A model generated the notes under the pieces. The model saw only the letters and a program-made list of their open reading frames with translations. It was not told where the DNA came from and ran no database searches. From Candolleomyces eurysporus (Eukaryota; Basidiomycota; Agaricomycetes; Agaricales; Psathyrellaceae): a stretch of 64,000 bases of DNA. The stretch is taken from NCBI GenBank assembly GCA_027579435.1, contig JANBPK010000815.1:41405-105404 (forward strand). Reading direction: 5' to 3'. This document shows positions 35,143 through 46,308 of this stretch, in pieces (the first letter of the stretch is position 1; each line of letters opens with the position of its first letter). The translations under genes and the position numbers were made by a program.

Positions 35143-37728
35143 ATGTTCGCGCCTGATGTGGACCTGGTCATCGCGTTCCGTGTAGGCTCTGCGTCCAAAA
35201 CCACCACGCGCAGAGAAGAAGGTCGAAAGGCCGAGAAGCAGTACACTCGATTGTTGGAAACGTTGCAATATGCTGGTTTGAAGGCGGTGGGGAGACGAGG
35301 GGAGGGCTTGGGTCAGATCTTGGTCTTCATTACGTGTCCGGAGGAGGTGTTGAAGAACCTGGTTGTTCGAGAGAGGTGAGGAATAATTCTCGTGTGATCA
35401 GCTGCCTTTGTCCATCGGGTCCGGGGACGGAGCACTATCTTATCTTGCCATAAGAACTTGCTTCTGACTATCTCCCTTTACAGGCGCTCAGACTTCCTAT
35501 CCGGTCTGCCAGTGACACCCGTCACCCCCGATACTGCTTCTACGCTCGCCCTCTCCCCAGCCGACCGTATCCGCCTTGTGCACGCTTACATCTCCTCCAC
35601 ACCGACGGACGGGGGACTCGGCATCTCCACCGACAATCCTGAATGGGATCTCATCGAAAGCATCTCGCCGTTGCAGAACCGTGCTTTCAACGAGCAATGG
35701 ATCAAAGTTTGGAAGCCCCAGAATATCGCCAGCGTCGATCTCAACAATGTGCGAGAGCAGTTTGGTGACGCTATAGCATACTACTTTGCCTTCCTCTCCT
35801 CTTACACCCACTGGCTCGTCATCCCCGCCGCGCTAGGCTTCCTAGCTCACTTCACCGCAGGGGGAGCTTACAACCCGCTTTACTCTGTGGCGGTGGCAGT
35901 TTGGAGTATCTGTTTCGTGGAGTGGTGGAGAGTCCATGAGCGGATTCTGGGTCTGCGTTTCGGTACCCGTGGTGCTTTCAAGGTTGAACGACGAAGAGCG
36001 CAATACGTTCCCAACATGCCTTGGTACACCAGGGAAATCAGAATCCTTGCGACCCTCCCAATTATCGCGTTATTCGGGTTCGTCCTTGTCTCTATCCTCA
36101 CGGCCATATTCGTATTCGAAGCGTTCATCACGCATCTGTACGAAGGCCCTGGGAAGAGCGTTGTGGGATTCTCGCCGACGATATTGTTCGTCCTGTTGGT
36201 TCCCAGGTTCCTAGCCCTGTACCAGGCCTTGGCCGTGGCACTGACCAGGTGGGAGAATCACAAACACCAGAGCACGTATACTGCTTCCTTGACGCTCAAG
36301 ACGTTTGCTTTGGGAGCTCTTGTGGCGTATTCCGGACTGGCCTTGTCGGCGTTCGTCTATGTGCCCTTCGGAGAAGGCGTCATGAGGTTCGTGCAGGAAC
36401 GGTGGTTGAAGAGGGTGGAATTGAAGTCGTTGGTTGGCGGGGATACCAGTGGTGGCGTGGGTGTATGGAATACGGATGCGGGAATTGTGAGGAAGAAGCT
36501 GAATCCTGGACGGCTGAGGGACCAGATGTTTGCATTCACTGTGACGAATCAGGTTGTGGGGACGTTTATGGAGATTGGATTGCCGTTTGTTTTGAGGGCC
36601 GTCGAGTCCTTCCGAGCCAAGCAGAATGCATCGGCCAACCACCATGACGGGAAGTCGCGAAGCGGATCCAACAGTCCTAATGGCAGTCCCGATGGATTGA
36701 AGAAGAAGGTCGTGTTTGAGGATGAGAAGGAAAGAGGCGGATTGGAGGAACGAGTCTTCTTGGAGAGGGTGAGGGCAGAGGAGAAGCTCCCCGAATATAA
36801 TCTCTTCACGGACTATAACGAGATGGTCGTTCAGTTTGGATACGTGGCTTTGTGGTCGACAATCTGGCCGTTGGCAGGAGGTATGGACTTCTCTCTTCAC
36901 CCCATACACTGATGTACTGACTCTTCCTCAGTTATGGCGTTGATCAACAATATCTTCGAACTTCGCTCGGATGCCTTCAAGATCACCGTCCACCACCGAC
37001 GTCCTGTGCCCGTTCGAACCGATACCATTGGTCCATGGCTCGACGCACTCACCTTCCTCACCTGGCTAAGCGCCCTGACCAATTCGGCTCTGGTCTACCT
37101 ATTCTCACCATCCCTGACGAACACAACAAATGCTGTGAGCCAGGTGGCATTGAAAGCTGCTCAATTTGTGGGTCTCGGGGAGATCGTCGGCGCCTTGCTC
37201 AACGCGACGTTGGTGACACAAGAGGGTGTGGCGACTGTTGTCGGCGAGGCCAGTGAGAAGGCTGCTGAACACCTTGTTAACGCTGCTGGAGGGCTGCTCG
37301 CCAACGAATCCTTGAACCCCAACACGTTGAACTCCACTTCAGCGGAAGATCTGGCGAGCGCCGGGGCAGCCAATTGGGGATTGGACGGGTCGTCGAGTCT
37401 GACGTATGGCGCAACCAAAGATTTGTTGGTCAAAGCTGTCCTGGTGGCTCTCGTAGCCTCGCACGCATACTTCATTGTCAAGGGTCTGGTGCGGCATGTG
37501 GTGGAGAAAGTGTATTGGGCAGGAAGTGGGGAAGTTGCTGAATGGGAGAGGCAGGAGAAGGAGAAGAGAGAGAATGGCTTGGTTGAGATGGGGATTCACA
37601 AGATTGTGAACATCCGGGCTGAAAAGGATGGCAAGAAACCTGCTGCGGCAGAGGAGGACGCTGTGAAGACGTTTTGGGAGCATGATGAGGGTGTTGACGA
37701 GATTCAGAGGGTTGTGAAGGAGGCTTAG
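35143..37728 (+). CDS. TMEM16/anoctamin family protein (Ist2-like phospholipid scramblase or tether)
   Basis: Three exons (35143-35375, 35484-36880, 36932-37728) give 808 residues. Fungal TMEM16 proteins scramble lipids in a calcium-dependent way or tether ER and plasma membrane. The cytosolic start MFAPDVDLVIAFRVG is followed by FGDAIAYYFAFLSSYTHWLV (first membrane helices), VEWWRVHERILGLRFGTRG, and LFVLLVPRFLALYQALAV-type helices. The calcium-site helices are present in YNEMVVQFGYVALWSTIWPL and MALINNIFELRSDAFKI, with the Asn, Glu, Asp acidic positions kept. About ten membrane segments are expected. A Ser/Gly-rich loop with GSNSPNGSPDGLKKK interrupts the core at about residue 500. The C-terminal cytosolic tail is charged and ends with FWEHDEGVDEIQRVV. 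The length is near that of the Aspergillus and Nectria members. Start chosen at the first in-frame Met of exon 1. Confidence 0.93.
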
Positions 37729-38278
37729 GCGCCTGAGCTTCGTGTATTTGAGGTTGTGGATCAGATATTTCTTGGACATTTTTCGGTTCTTTACATTTGC
37801 CAGACTCGCCCAGGTCGTGTTCCCCTATATGCCTTTCTCCTCCCATATTTAGGCCACCACCCACCTCGTTCTTGTTTGCATTCCAACGTCGATATTTAGC
37901 CTCACAGCAGAGAAACTCTTTATTGGTCACTGGTCCACTACTGTAGTTCGACGACGTTACAAATAGAATGGACAGGATGGGTGAAGGCTCACATCGATTA
38001 CAGGATGATGTTGAATAAATTCAACGGTATCTTGGAGGTCCTTACCCCCAACCAATTCCGACTGGGGACGGTGACGGACGATTTCTGGTGCAGAGGCTGT
38101 CTGCAAAGTCTCTGCGCGTTCAGGAGTGCTCGAGGCGAAGAAGACGTGTCAGGATGACGGGGGAGAAAAACGTGACGTCGTCTCAATTTTCTTCCCCCTC
38201 CACAACGACCTACTCTTGTGAACCTAGTTAAGGATCATTCTTTTACCCTTATTCTGGTCAACCTGTAGAGGACCCAGC
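37729..38278. other. Intergenic, no gene seen
   Basis: 3' UTR of the TMEM16 gene and promoter of F-box gene 1. Minus-strand frames here (37478-37930, 37998-38186) are not supported. Confidence 0.4.
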
Positions 38279-40115
38279 ATGGAACCAGACACCAGAACTC
38301 CGGGAGGACACTCTCCTCTAAATCCCCTGCTCCATGTCATGAAAAGTAACTATCCCCCAACGCGAGGCGAACACCAGCTCGCTTGCCAACACGTTGAAGA
38401 CATCGACAAGGAGCTGGAGGAATTGCAAATCGACATTGATACCCTAGAATCTCAGCTAACTCGACTTCGAGCACGCGTCAAGACTCTCAGACACACAAGG
38501 GATGAATATCTTCCTATATTTTCGCCATGTCGTCGACTTCCGGTCGATATCTTGACGGAGATAATGCAGAACGCAGTGAATCCAGCATCGCCGAAGCTAC
38601 TCTCCCCACACAACCAGACTACCGATCGCGCGCATTTCAAGGATCTCCGTTCTGTGTGCCGAGCGTGGAGAGACGTGGCGTTTGCTACGCGATCGCTGTG
38701 GACTAGCGTATGGGTCGACTTCGACCAGTATCCGAAGGAGGAGGTCCCTGCCGTTATACGAGGAATCGGGAAATACTTTGCACGCTCCGGAAGCTGTTTG
38801 CCGCTCTATTTGGGATTCAGTTGGAGAAGGGACCCAGACAATATCCCAGTTATGGAAGAACAGGAACCAGTGGACACACAGGGGAACATTGCGCACCTCG
38901 GGCAGCTCACGAATAGCCTTTACTCCGACGTTTGGTTGGCGTATCTGTTTTCTCAATTTATTGGAAATTTCTTTCTTCGCCACTACACGCCATTTCGTAA
39001 TTTTCGAGAAGAGGTTGAAGGGATGGAGTTTGGCTGGTCAGAAATGGGAAACAGAGAGTTTGGGAGTATACCTTGACTCGAATTGGCTTGTCGAGCCCGG
39101 CCACGATCACGCACAGAATAACGCAGGTGCCATCCTGGCATCCTTCCCGGAGCTCAAGGCCGCTGGGGTTAGAGGGACGGAGCAGGCACTCAAGTTAGAC
39201 CTTTTGAACACAGGGCACCGAGGACTCCCCTTGTTTGAAATGGTCATGTCCCACAACATGAATTACTGCTTCTCCGGGCTGGGTGCCTTTACCAACGTGA
39301 TTAGCCTGTACCTCTCCATTCCCCTTTCCTCCGCCGAGGTTGATGTCGTACCTCTATCCCTCGATGCTCCATCCTTCGACTTACCCCGCCTGGAAAGCCT
39401 CGTCATAAATGGTTTACCCTCATTTTCCGTGCTCTCGAAATTGAGGACCCCAGCCCTCGAGAGGTTTCAAATTATCTCCAAAATTCCCTATCAATCGGAA
39501 CGGCGATGGAGAACACTACAAAAATCTCTATGGACCACATTTCTACATGTGATCGACTTCGTCTTGAAAGCTGAGAAACTATCTTCATTCGACCTCAATG
39601 GTTGGTTCATCCAGGACGACGAATACTTGCTCTGCCTGTTTCAGGCTCTCTTCAGAGTGCAAACAGTCTGCACCGATACCTGGTTCCACGAGGAGAATCT
39701 CGAACAATACGACGGTTCAGTGTTGTCCAGCATGGTCGAACTTTGCATCCACTCTCCGGACGAGAGTACGCCGCATCTACGCTCATCCTCGTCCTCGTCC
39801 ACAGCCGTTCCTGGCGACGCAGAAACAAGCAACGAGGACGACTATCGCACGGCATCATTGCCGTTTTGTAGGCAGCCCCTTTACTGGAAATCCTCCTTGT
39901 CGGCGTATTTGAAAGCGTACAGTTTGACTATTGGCAACATTCCTCAATCGAGACGGGATACCCTGGGTAGCGGTGAATCGTTTGGGCTAGATGTTTTTCT
40001 CGCACAAGGTGCCATGATCATAGGAGGGAAGGATGCCCAGGATGCCGTCGAAACTATTCAACAACTTCCCGGGATCGATGTGACACTCGTGCCATCTTGT
40101 CCGATTTTCTGGTGA
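38279..40115 (+). CDS. F-box protein 1 with N-terminal coiled coil; one frame break
   Basis: The single exon codes for about 611 residues once one base is removed. A coiled coil (ELEELQIDIDTLESQLTRL) comes first. It is followed by an F-box, RLPVDILTEIMQNAVNP, then LRSVCRAWRDVAFATRSLWTSVW, the standard layout of mushroom F-box families that link targets to SCF ubiquitin ligases. The rest is a leucine-rich-repeat-like region (LPRLESLVINGLPSFSVLSKL). The frame is broken between about 38950 and 38985: the first frame ends at 39076, while the second frame continues without a stop to 40115. Comparison with the paralogue at 40713-42536, which reads straight through the same place, puts the break after DVWLAYLFSQ. 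A T run at CAATTTATT is the likely spot. More than 1.1 kb of intact frame after the break suggests a recent change or a sequencing error. Confidence 0.8.
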
Positions 40116-40712
40116 TTCCATAATGTCGTTGGATTAGAGGGAGGCGCACTTTTCGGTTCTATAGATGTATTGAAACGGAAAAAAGGATGATGTGGAGAGT
40201 GCACACCGTGTGAGCGTGCACTCACCGCTTATCCGTTCCGTCTCCATTCTCCGGAACGGGAGTAGCTATCCCGATCCTTGTGAATATGGCTTATCACTAG
40301 GTATAAAAGTAGTTTACCTACCTCCTGTGTTGATAGCTAGCTCTCCCCATAGCTCACTCCCCTTCCTTTCATTTCCCCTTATTCCTTATTCCGAATTTAT
40401 GTTTTTTTTAATTCTTACCACTCCTCTAAGATCAGTCTAGTTACCCTCTAGGTCGATCTCTCGCGACCTTCCCTCGTCTAGATCGGTGGTTCGCACCCAC
40501 CGTTCCTATCTGTCTTACAATGATTCCCCTCGATTTCCCAATCGTCTGACATGGTATACAAGAACTTATGCAGTAAATGGTACATACAAAACTACAATTC
40601 TTACACAAATTTGATATACTCTTATACAACGTACAGTATCCTTGGACTATTGACAATTGCCCTGTTATATGTACGGATCGTTCGCTCCGACCGTTTCTTT
40701 ACCATCAGAAAT
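40116..40712. other. Convergent intergenic region between the two F-box genes
   Basis: AT-rich region that must contain the 3' ends of both convergent genes. Only short frames; no repeats or terminal inverted repeats that would mark a mobile element were seen. Confidence 0.4.
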
Positions 40713-42536
40713 TCAGAATCCCATACCTGCCTTGTGCTGGCAGGCTGTTGAATGTGACATCGAGGAAAATTCAGGAAATTTCCTGGTGAGCCGTTGTGCG
40801 CTTGAACGGCTTGGCAGAACGCACGGCGGCGCAATTCGCATATCTAACCCGAGAAGTTGCTCTAGCTCACCCAATTCAAAAGCATCATTAGTTGATGCTT
40901 TCTCTGGAAGGTAATTGACAAGTCCACCTCGATCCCCATCCCCATAGTCCCTCTCTGGGTCCTGGACGTTGACGCCATTGGCGGTAAGCTTAAGACTCCT
41001 TGACCGCAAGAAAGCGCCTAAGGATTTCCACCGGTATGGCTGCCACCCTAAGGGAGCGCCGTTGGCCTGGGATGAAAAAGGTGAGAAAGGGTTGTTTTGG
41101 GGAAGATGGATGCAAAGGGAGGTCAAATGTGGGAAAAGCGTCGAGGTGTCGCGCGATAGGAACTCCTCCGAATCGTCGTACCATGTGTCTGTACAGAGCG
41201 ATTTCACGGATGATAGCACACCGAATAATTGGTTCAAGATTTTGTCGTTTGGGATAAGCCAGCTGTCGAGATGGAAGGCCTCGAATTGCTGTCCGATCTC
41301 TTGTATAAAGTTTATCAATTGTGGGAACGTCTCCCACCACTCTTGTCTCGCTGCTGCAGTTGCCCATCGCCGTTGGTCAGGAGCCTGAGAGGATATATAG
41401 AGGCTAATAAGGGCAGGAGCTTGGAGTTTGGAGAGCATGGAAAATGAGGTCAAACAGGATAAGGAAAGGAATCGGAGGTGTCGGAGGTTCAAGGTAGTCG
41501 CGTCGTTCAATCGATGGTTGGTAGTCATCGCAGAAAAAGTGAGGGACAACGCTTCCAAGCGGGGAAAGCCGACCAACGTTGGAAAGAAGGTATTGATGTC
41601 ATCGACCGTCAGTTGCAAAGTNGAGAGCCTTGAATATCCTCGCAGGACGTCCCANCTGAGAACTGACGCAGTTCCAAAGAAGGAGAGCGATTGAAGTTCG
41701 GGAAAAGACACCGGAACGATGTCANCTGGGTCGCTGGGCGCAATCGCTAAATTTGGACGAGCGCGGTCGAGGTATACAAGCAGGAAGTTGACTTTCCACG
41801 TCTCTCCACCTACAGCCCAACCCTTTAGCTTGATGTCGAAGAGTTTCAGAGGTAGGATTGATGTGTGGAGGGAAATCTCCCTCAAACGAGAGCGCTGAGA
41901 AAACAGGTACGCCAACCAGACGTCAGAAAAAAGGCAACTGAACCCCTGCTCTTCATCCGCAACANCCGTTAGATGCGCTGGGTGTCCCCGCCACTTGAAT
42001 CCCAGCTCGAGTGGCAATGCACTCCCCGAACGCTCAAAGTACTTTGAAACGCTCTGTATAACAGCGGGAACCTCTTCCTCGGGGTAATGATCGAAGTCGA
42101 CCCAGACGCTCGTCCACAAGGACTGCGTAGANAATGCGACATCTCTCCAGGTCCGACACACCGCGCGCAAATTCTTGAAATGTATACGATTTGTAGATTG
42201 GTTGTTCGGAGAAAGGAAGGAGGTGGATCCGGGGTTAACTGCGATCTGCAAGATCTCGGCCAGAATGTCGACTGGAAGTCCACGCCATGGTGAAAAAATT
42301 CGTAGGTATCCCTCTCTCGCTCCCTTGAGGGACTCGGCTCGTTCTTGAAGTCGAGTAAGCTGCGACTCGAGCGCCTCGATCTTGTGTTGGACCTTCTCCA
42401 GTTCTTTTTTGATGACATCTACTTGATGCCGGGCAAGCAGCGTTTCTTGCGGGGTCGGAACATCGTTGGACTTCATGATCTGGAGTAAAGAGTCCAAAAT
42501 AAAGATNGATTCTTGTGCCTTGACGCTCGATGCCAT
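40713..42536 (-). CDS. F-box protein 2 with N-terminal coiled coil, paralogue of F-box 1
   Basis: A single-exon gene of 607 residues on the minus strand. I place the start at the Met of MASSVKAQE (42536), because this aligns with the start of paralogue 1; the frame is open 23 codons further upstream to 42605. The coiled coil IEALESQLTRLQERAESLKG and the F-box GLPVDILAEILQIAVNPG, then LRAVCRTWRDVA and STQSLWTSVWVDFDHYPEEE, align closely with paralogue 1. The leucine-rich part (FPRLEALSLTFSAM, LRHLRFLSLSCLTSFSML) follows. Six Ns lie in frame. The C terminus diverges from paralogue 1 and ends STACQHKAGMGF. The pair is arranged tail to tail, an inverted duplication. Likely role: substrate adaptor of an SCF ligase, target unknown. 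Confidence 0.82.
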   Translation of the reverse strand: MASSVKAQEXIFILDSLLQIMKSNDVPTPQETLLARHQVDVIKKELEKVQHKIEALESQLTRLQERAESLKGAREGYLRIFSPWRGLPVDILAEILQIAVNPGSTSFLSPNNQSTNRIHFKNLRAVCRTWRDVAXSTQSLWTSVWVDFDHYPEEEVPAVIQSVSKYFERSGSALPLELGFKWRGHPAHLTXVADEEQGFSCLFSDVWLAYLFSQRSRLREISLHTSILPLKLFDIKLKGWAVGGETWKVNFLLVYLDRARPNLAIAPSDPXDIVPVSFPELQSLSFFGTASVLXWDVLRGYSRLXTLQLTVDDINTFFPTLVGFPRLEALSLTFSAMTTNHRLNDATTLNLRHLRFLSLSCLTSFSMLSKLQAPALISLYISSQAPDQRRWATAAARQEWWETFPQLINFIQEIGQQFEAFHLDSWLIPNDKILNQLFGVLSSVKSLCTDTWYDDSEEFLSRDTSTLFPHLTSLCIHLPQNNPFSPFSSQANGAPLGWQPYRWKSLGAFLRSRSLKLTANGVNVQDPERDYGDGDRGGLVNYLPEKASTNDAFELGELEQLLGLDMRIAPPCVLPSRSSAQRLTRKFPEFSSMSHSTACQHKAGMGF

Positions 42537-42605
42537 CGTGAATGCGAAGATGAGAGTACAGTTATACGGTCGAGCCAGAACTGAATGAAGTGGATCAATC
42601 ACCAA

Positions 42606-45600
42606 TTAATTGTCCGACGGTGGCTGCAACTCGAATTCAATGTCCGCATGCGTAACCCCTGCCCCAAGTCCGAGTTTGTAATCAGAGTAAACGTTCGTGT
42701 CTAGACTCTTTGAATCTTGAAGAGCGCATTGCCGATAATTCCTGTCCTCCCAAGCCACGGNCAAGGATAGTCTGTCTAGTCTACCGCATGAACTCCATGG
42801 GAGAATGCTCCCTGAACCCGTGGCACCAATAGTCTGAGATCTCTCTCTCTCTGTGAGCTAGGTGAGCATTCAATCACCAGAGCTCTGCATTGTGGCCATT
42901 GACGTCAGCACTAAAACGTTAGACTTGGAAAGATTCCGAAGGCGGGCATCANCCATTGAACGTGTCTGGAGGCAGCACTTCCTTCAGCGTGCAGGGTGAA
43001 TGACCTCTTCGGTCCGTCTTACCCTGTGGAGTCGACGGATCTTGTGAACATCCTGGGTGCAGCCCTACGACCCACCAAATAGCACCGAAAATTAATGGCC
43101 ATCGTCAGGAAGGATGGCTCCAGATATCTAGGTGCAAAGTCCGAAATGATAGCTATGGGCCCTGCATATCGTGACTTCTGTCCAATACACTTCGTTCCAG
43201 GCGGACGGTGGCTTTTTGCACAGGGGCTTTATTTATTGCGATGTGGGACTTAGGCTTCATCGTTTCGCCTGTCGTTGCGGACGTTGCTCTCGACACTGAA
43301 GCTTCCTCGCTGGTTTCTGACGAAGATGATAGTCTGGAGAACTGGGGGCTGAAGGATATGTCTGGACAGACACCGTGCACCAGTTCTTCCCCTCTTAATG
43401 GCACCGCGTCTCAGTTGAAAGGACGACCTAAGGATGTTTTGAGGCTCATGGCTCAAGCCCAGATTTCCAGCTCAGACCATTTCTGGTTAGTGCCTTCACG
43501 ATCAACACTCGTGCCGAAGTCGAGGTTGACTCGTATTGTCAAGGACAAAGCTCGGGTTGGATGCCGCTAGTTGGCGATGCTATCCTTGGATTACCACTGT
43601 GCGATCGGCTTTCCGATGAAGGCGGCCAGGAAAACGATACCCTGGACTTGTGGGGATGCTCCCACTTTCACTTGATGGCAATATCCAGAACCCTCAACCC
43701 CTCCAACAAGGCCGATACCGACCTCGTTGCTGTCAGCCTCCCAAGGATTTCCGATTTTCCACCTTTCGCGATGATATCTGGGGCCTGATCCTGCTGCCTC
43801 AAGCAACACACCGTTCAATAGCTTTTTTCCATCATGAAGGCTACGGCCAACTTCTGATGGCCACCCGTTCCTCACATTCACCCGAACGAAGGATAGGTGA
43901 GCCCGCNTTTTTTATGAGCCCGCAGGTCACAATAAAAAAAGAGAACGAGATAGATGTATGCGCTGTCCCTATAGCCACCAAGAAGCGTAATCGAGTGGAC
44001 TGAGCGACGCTGTTTTCGTATGCTGGTCGAATTGCCTACGGTTGTGTGATGCTATGCTTTACACGCGCGAAGGAGGAATGGAGATTCACATTCTTGATTT
44101 CCTAAGTTGATTCCTGGATCGTATGTACCGTCCATTCTCCAATGAATTTCTCCTTCTCTGCCCTTATTTGCGTTAGAGCGGGGTCACTTACCAAACCGTT
44201 TGGGAGTTAACGCTTGGCCAGCCCACAAGGGAATGGTGTCAAGAGTCAAGTGACGCACTGACCGACCCGGTGAACCGAATCCTGTCCTTTTCCAAACCAC
44301 GAGCTTGCCATGACCTCTGCTTCCGCGTTCCCGCCTCGGGAGTGAATTCTACTGGTGTGCCTTGAGTTCATTATCGGATAACTCAAGACGACAATTAATG
44401 TGTTTCTTCAGGTGTCATATGCAGAATCTGTCAATTGAGTGTCTCAATGGGGTCATAGTTATGTCAACCGTTGTTGTCGCGTAGATATGCGTGCTTCTCT
44501 AGGCACCATGCCTCATTGTACATACAAGCAGTCAGGCAAGAAAGAGGAACTTATATTGAGCCCGAAAGTACGTACACCCGCAGTTCGACCCAGGTGGCTC
44601 ATTCTTCTCACATCCAGACGGCTACATATAAATAAAGATGGTCAATTCAGACGGCGGTAAAAGCTCATATGATCCTACTGTGACGAGCAATACCCCTTTT
44701 CGAGTACTCCGTATCGGATTCACCTTACCAAGGCCGCAGNNTTGACGTGTAGGTCCATAATGGCGCTTTCCTGTCTCGTACGGAAACTCAAAAAGTACTT
44801 ACCGTTGAAGGGGATCTCAATGATCAGACGTTTTCGCGAACACGTCGGATGAGCTAGATTGACGCCTGTTTCTGAATTTGCTACCATGTGTATGGCACAT
44901 CATATGGAAGGCTCGACTTTCAAGGTCACCAATTAATTTGTTTGTCTCTGACTTACCAAGATATCAATCATCGCTCAATCAGCAAGCGCTTGGCATTCTT
45001 GAGGCACCCTTTCNCCGCTCCCAGCACGTCAGTCAGTCGTCCACTTTCCCCCCTACTTCAAGGNTATCTAAGGATTGTGGGCTCACGGTGAGAGCTGGTG
45101 AGAGCGATGAGTTCGGCACTGAAAGATTGAATTTTCGGCTCTCACCTGCGAGTCGTTACGCATATCGGATTTGGTTTAGACTATCTGGTTCATGCGAACA
45201 TAAGAGGGAAAATAGCGACTCTAGTCCCGTTTCATGGCTCAAGGATAACGGAACTCGGACGCTCGGAGAGTTAACCATGCAACCGGCTGACAGCGCCCAC
45301 GACCTTGTCGCCTGACTGCAGTTACGGCACCTCAACTTTCACTCTCACATCAAGTCATCCTGGTACACCCAAGCTCTTGGAACCCTATACTATCCCGTCA
45401 ACGAGGCGGTATTGGGCGTTCCGCTCGTTCCCAGTGTTTTGACCAATTCAGGGACGGTGGGGTCGAGCGGTCCGTGATGTGAGCNACAGTCCTTTGAATC
45501 TTCTTCTTTAGAGAGGTGATACACACCAGCTCTCAGTTGTGATAGGAAGGAGGTAAGTTGGCTTAGTATCAGTCAACGAAACAGATCTTTAACGGTCCCA

Positions 45601-46308
45601 ATGGGCATTGATGTGATCAGACCCGGCTGGCAGGGACCATGATCAAGCTGGCGTGTCGGATTTACTATACCACTTCTAACTCATCGTTCCCAGAGATGGG
45701 GTGCATGGACGTACAAGCGGTGGGATTGAAAAGCTTCTTTTCCATTGTAGGCCGTACAATGCCCCATTCATGCATCCAAGCGGATGTGTACAGCCCATTT
45801 AATTGGAATCGTGATGATGACGACCCACCTGCCTACCCGGTACACGAGCCTACAAAACCGGCCCTGCCCTTCACCTGCATCTGGGGAATCTGTGCCTCAA
45901 AGCTGCCCTGTCTTCTGCCGCCAGCGCTCCCACTCCAGCGACGTCTCTCAGGTTAGCCGCCGCGTTATTTCCACTCTCGCCGCTGAGATATCCATCTATC
46001 ACGGAGTGCCTGATCGTCTGGATTGTTGGCTGCCTGGCTTCTCTTTCTTCGCTCCCCCAGCTTCTCTCGAATTCAATCTCCTCGGCCCATTTTTTCTCTT
46101 TTGACGGCAACTACCAACTAGTAGGCTATCGTCGAGGTCGCCGCTAGCGACTGCTTTGCACTCGTTTCGCGCTGCAAACCGCGAACAAAGCGTCGAGATA
46201 AACGTCAAGTGAGTCCCCTGACACGTTACTCCCCTACTACTTTCTCACTTCCCTTCCATAAGCTTTGCCCGTCACCGACCCACCAACAGGGGGCTTCTTT
46301 TTCCAACC
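42606..46308. other. 3.7-kb gene-poor stretch
   Basis: No gene is recognised. The best frame is 43208-43570 on the plus strand (120 codons, with DVALDTEASSLVSDEDDSLE), followed in other frames by 43561-43788 and 43650-44003. No intron phases link them. A second open stretch lies at 44878-45315. A short CT run is at 42841-42853. The last 300 bases are C/T-rich and form the 5' UTR of the MFS gene. Decayed genes are possible. Confidence 0.3.

Noticed and set aside
36211..36909. Minus-strand open frame of 232 codons
   Set aside because: It is an antisense shadow of the TMEM16 exon 2, with no family features.
42841..42853. Short CT microsatellite
   Set aside because: Only about six units in noncoding DNA, ordinary for fungal genomes.
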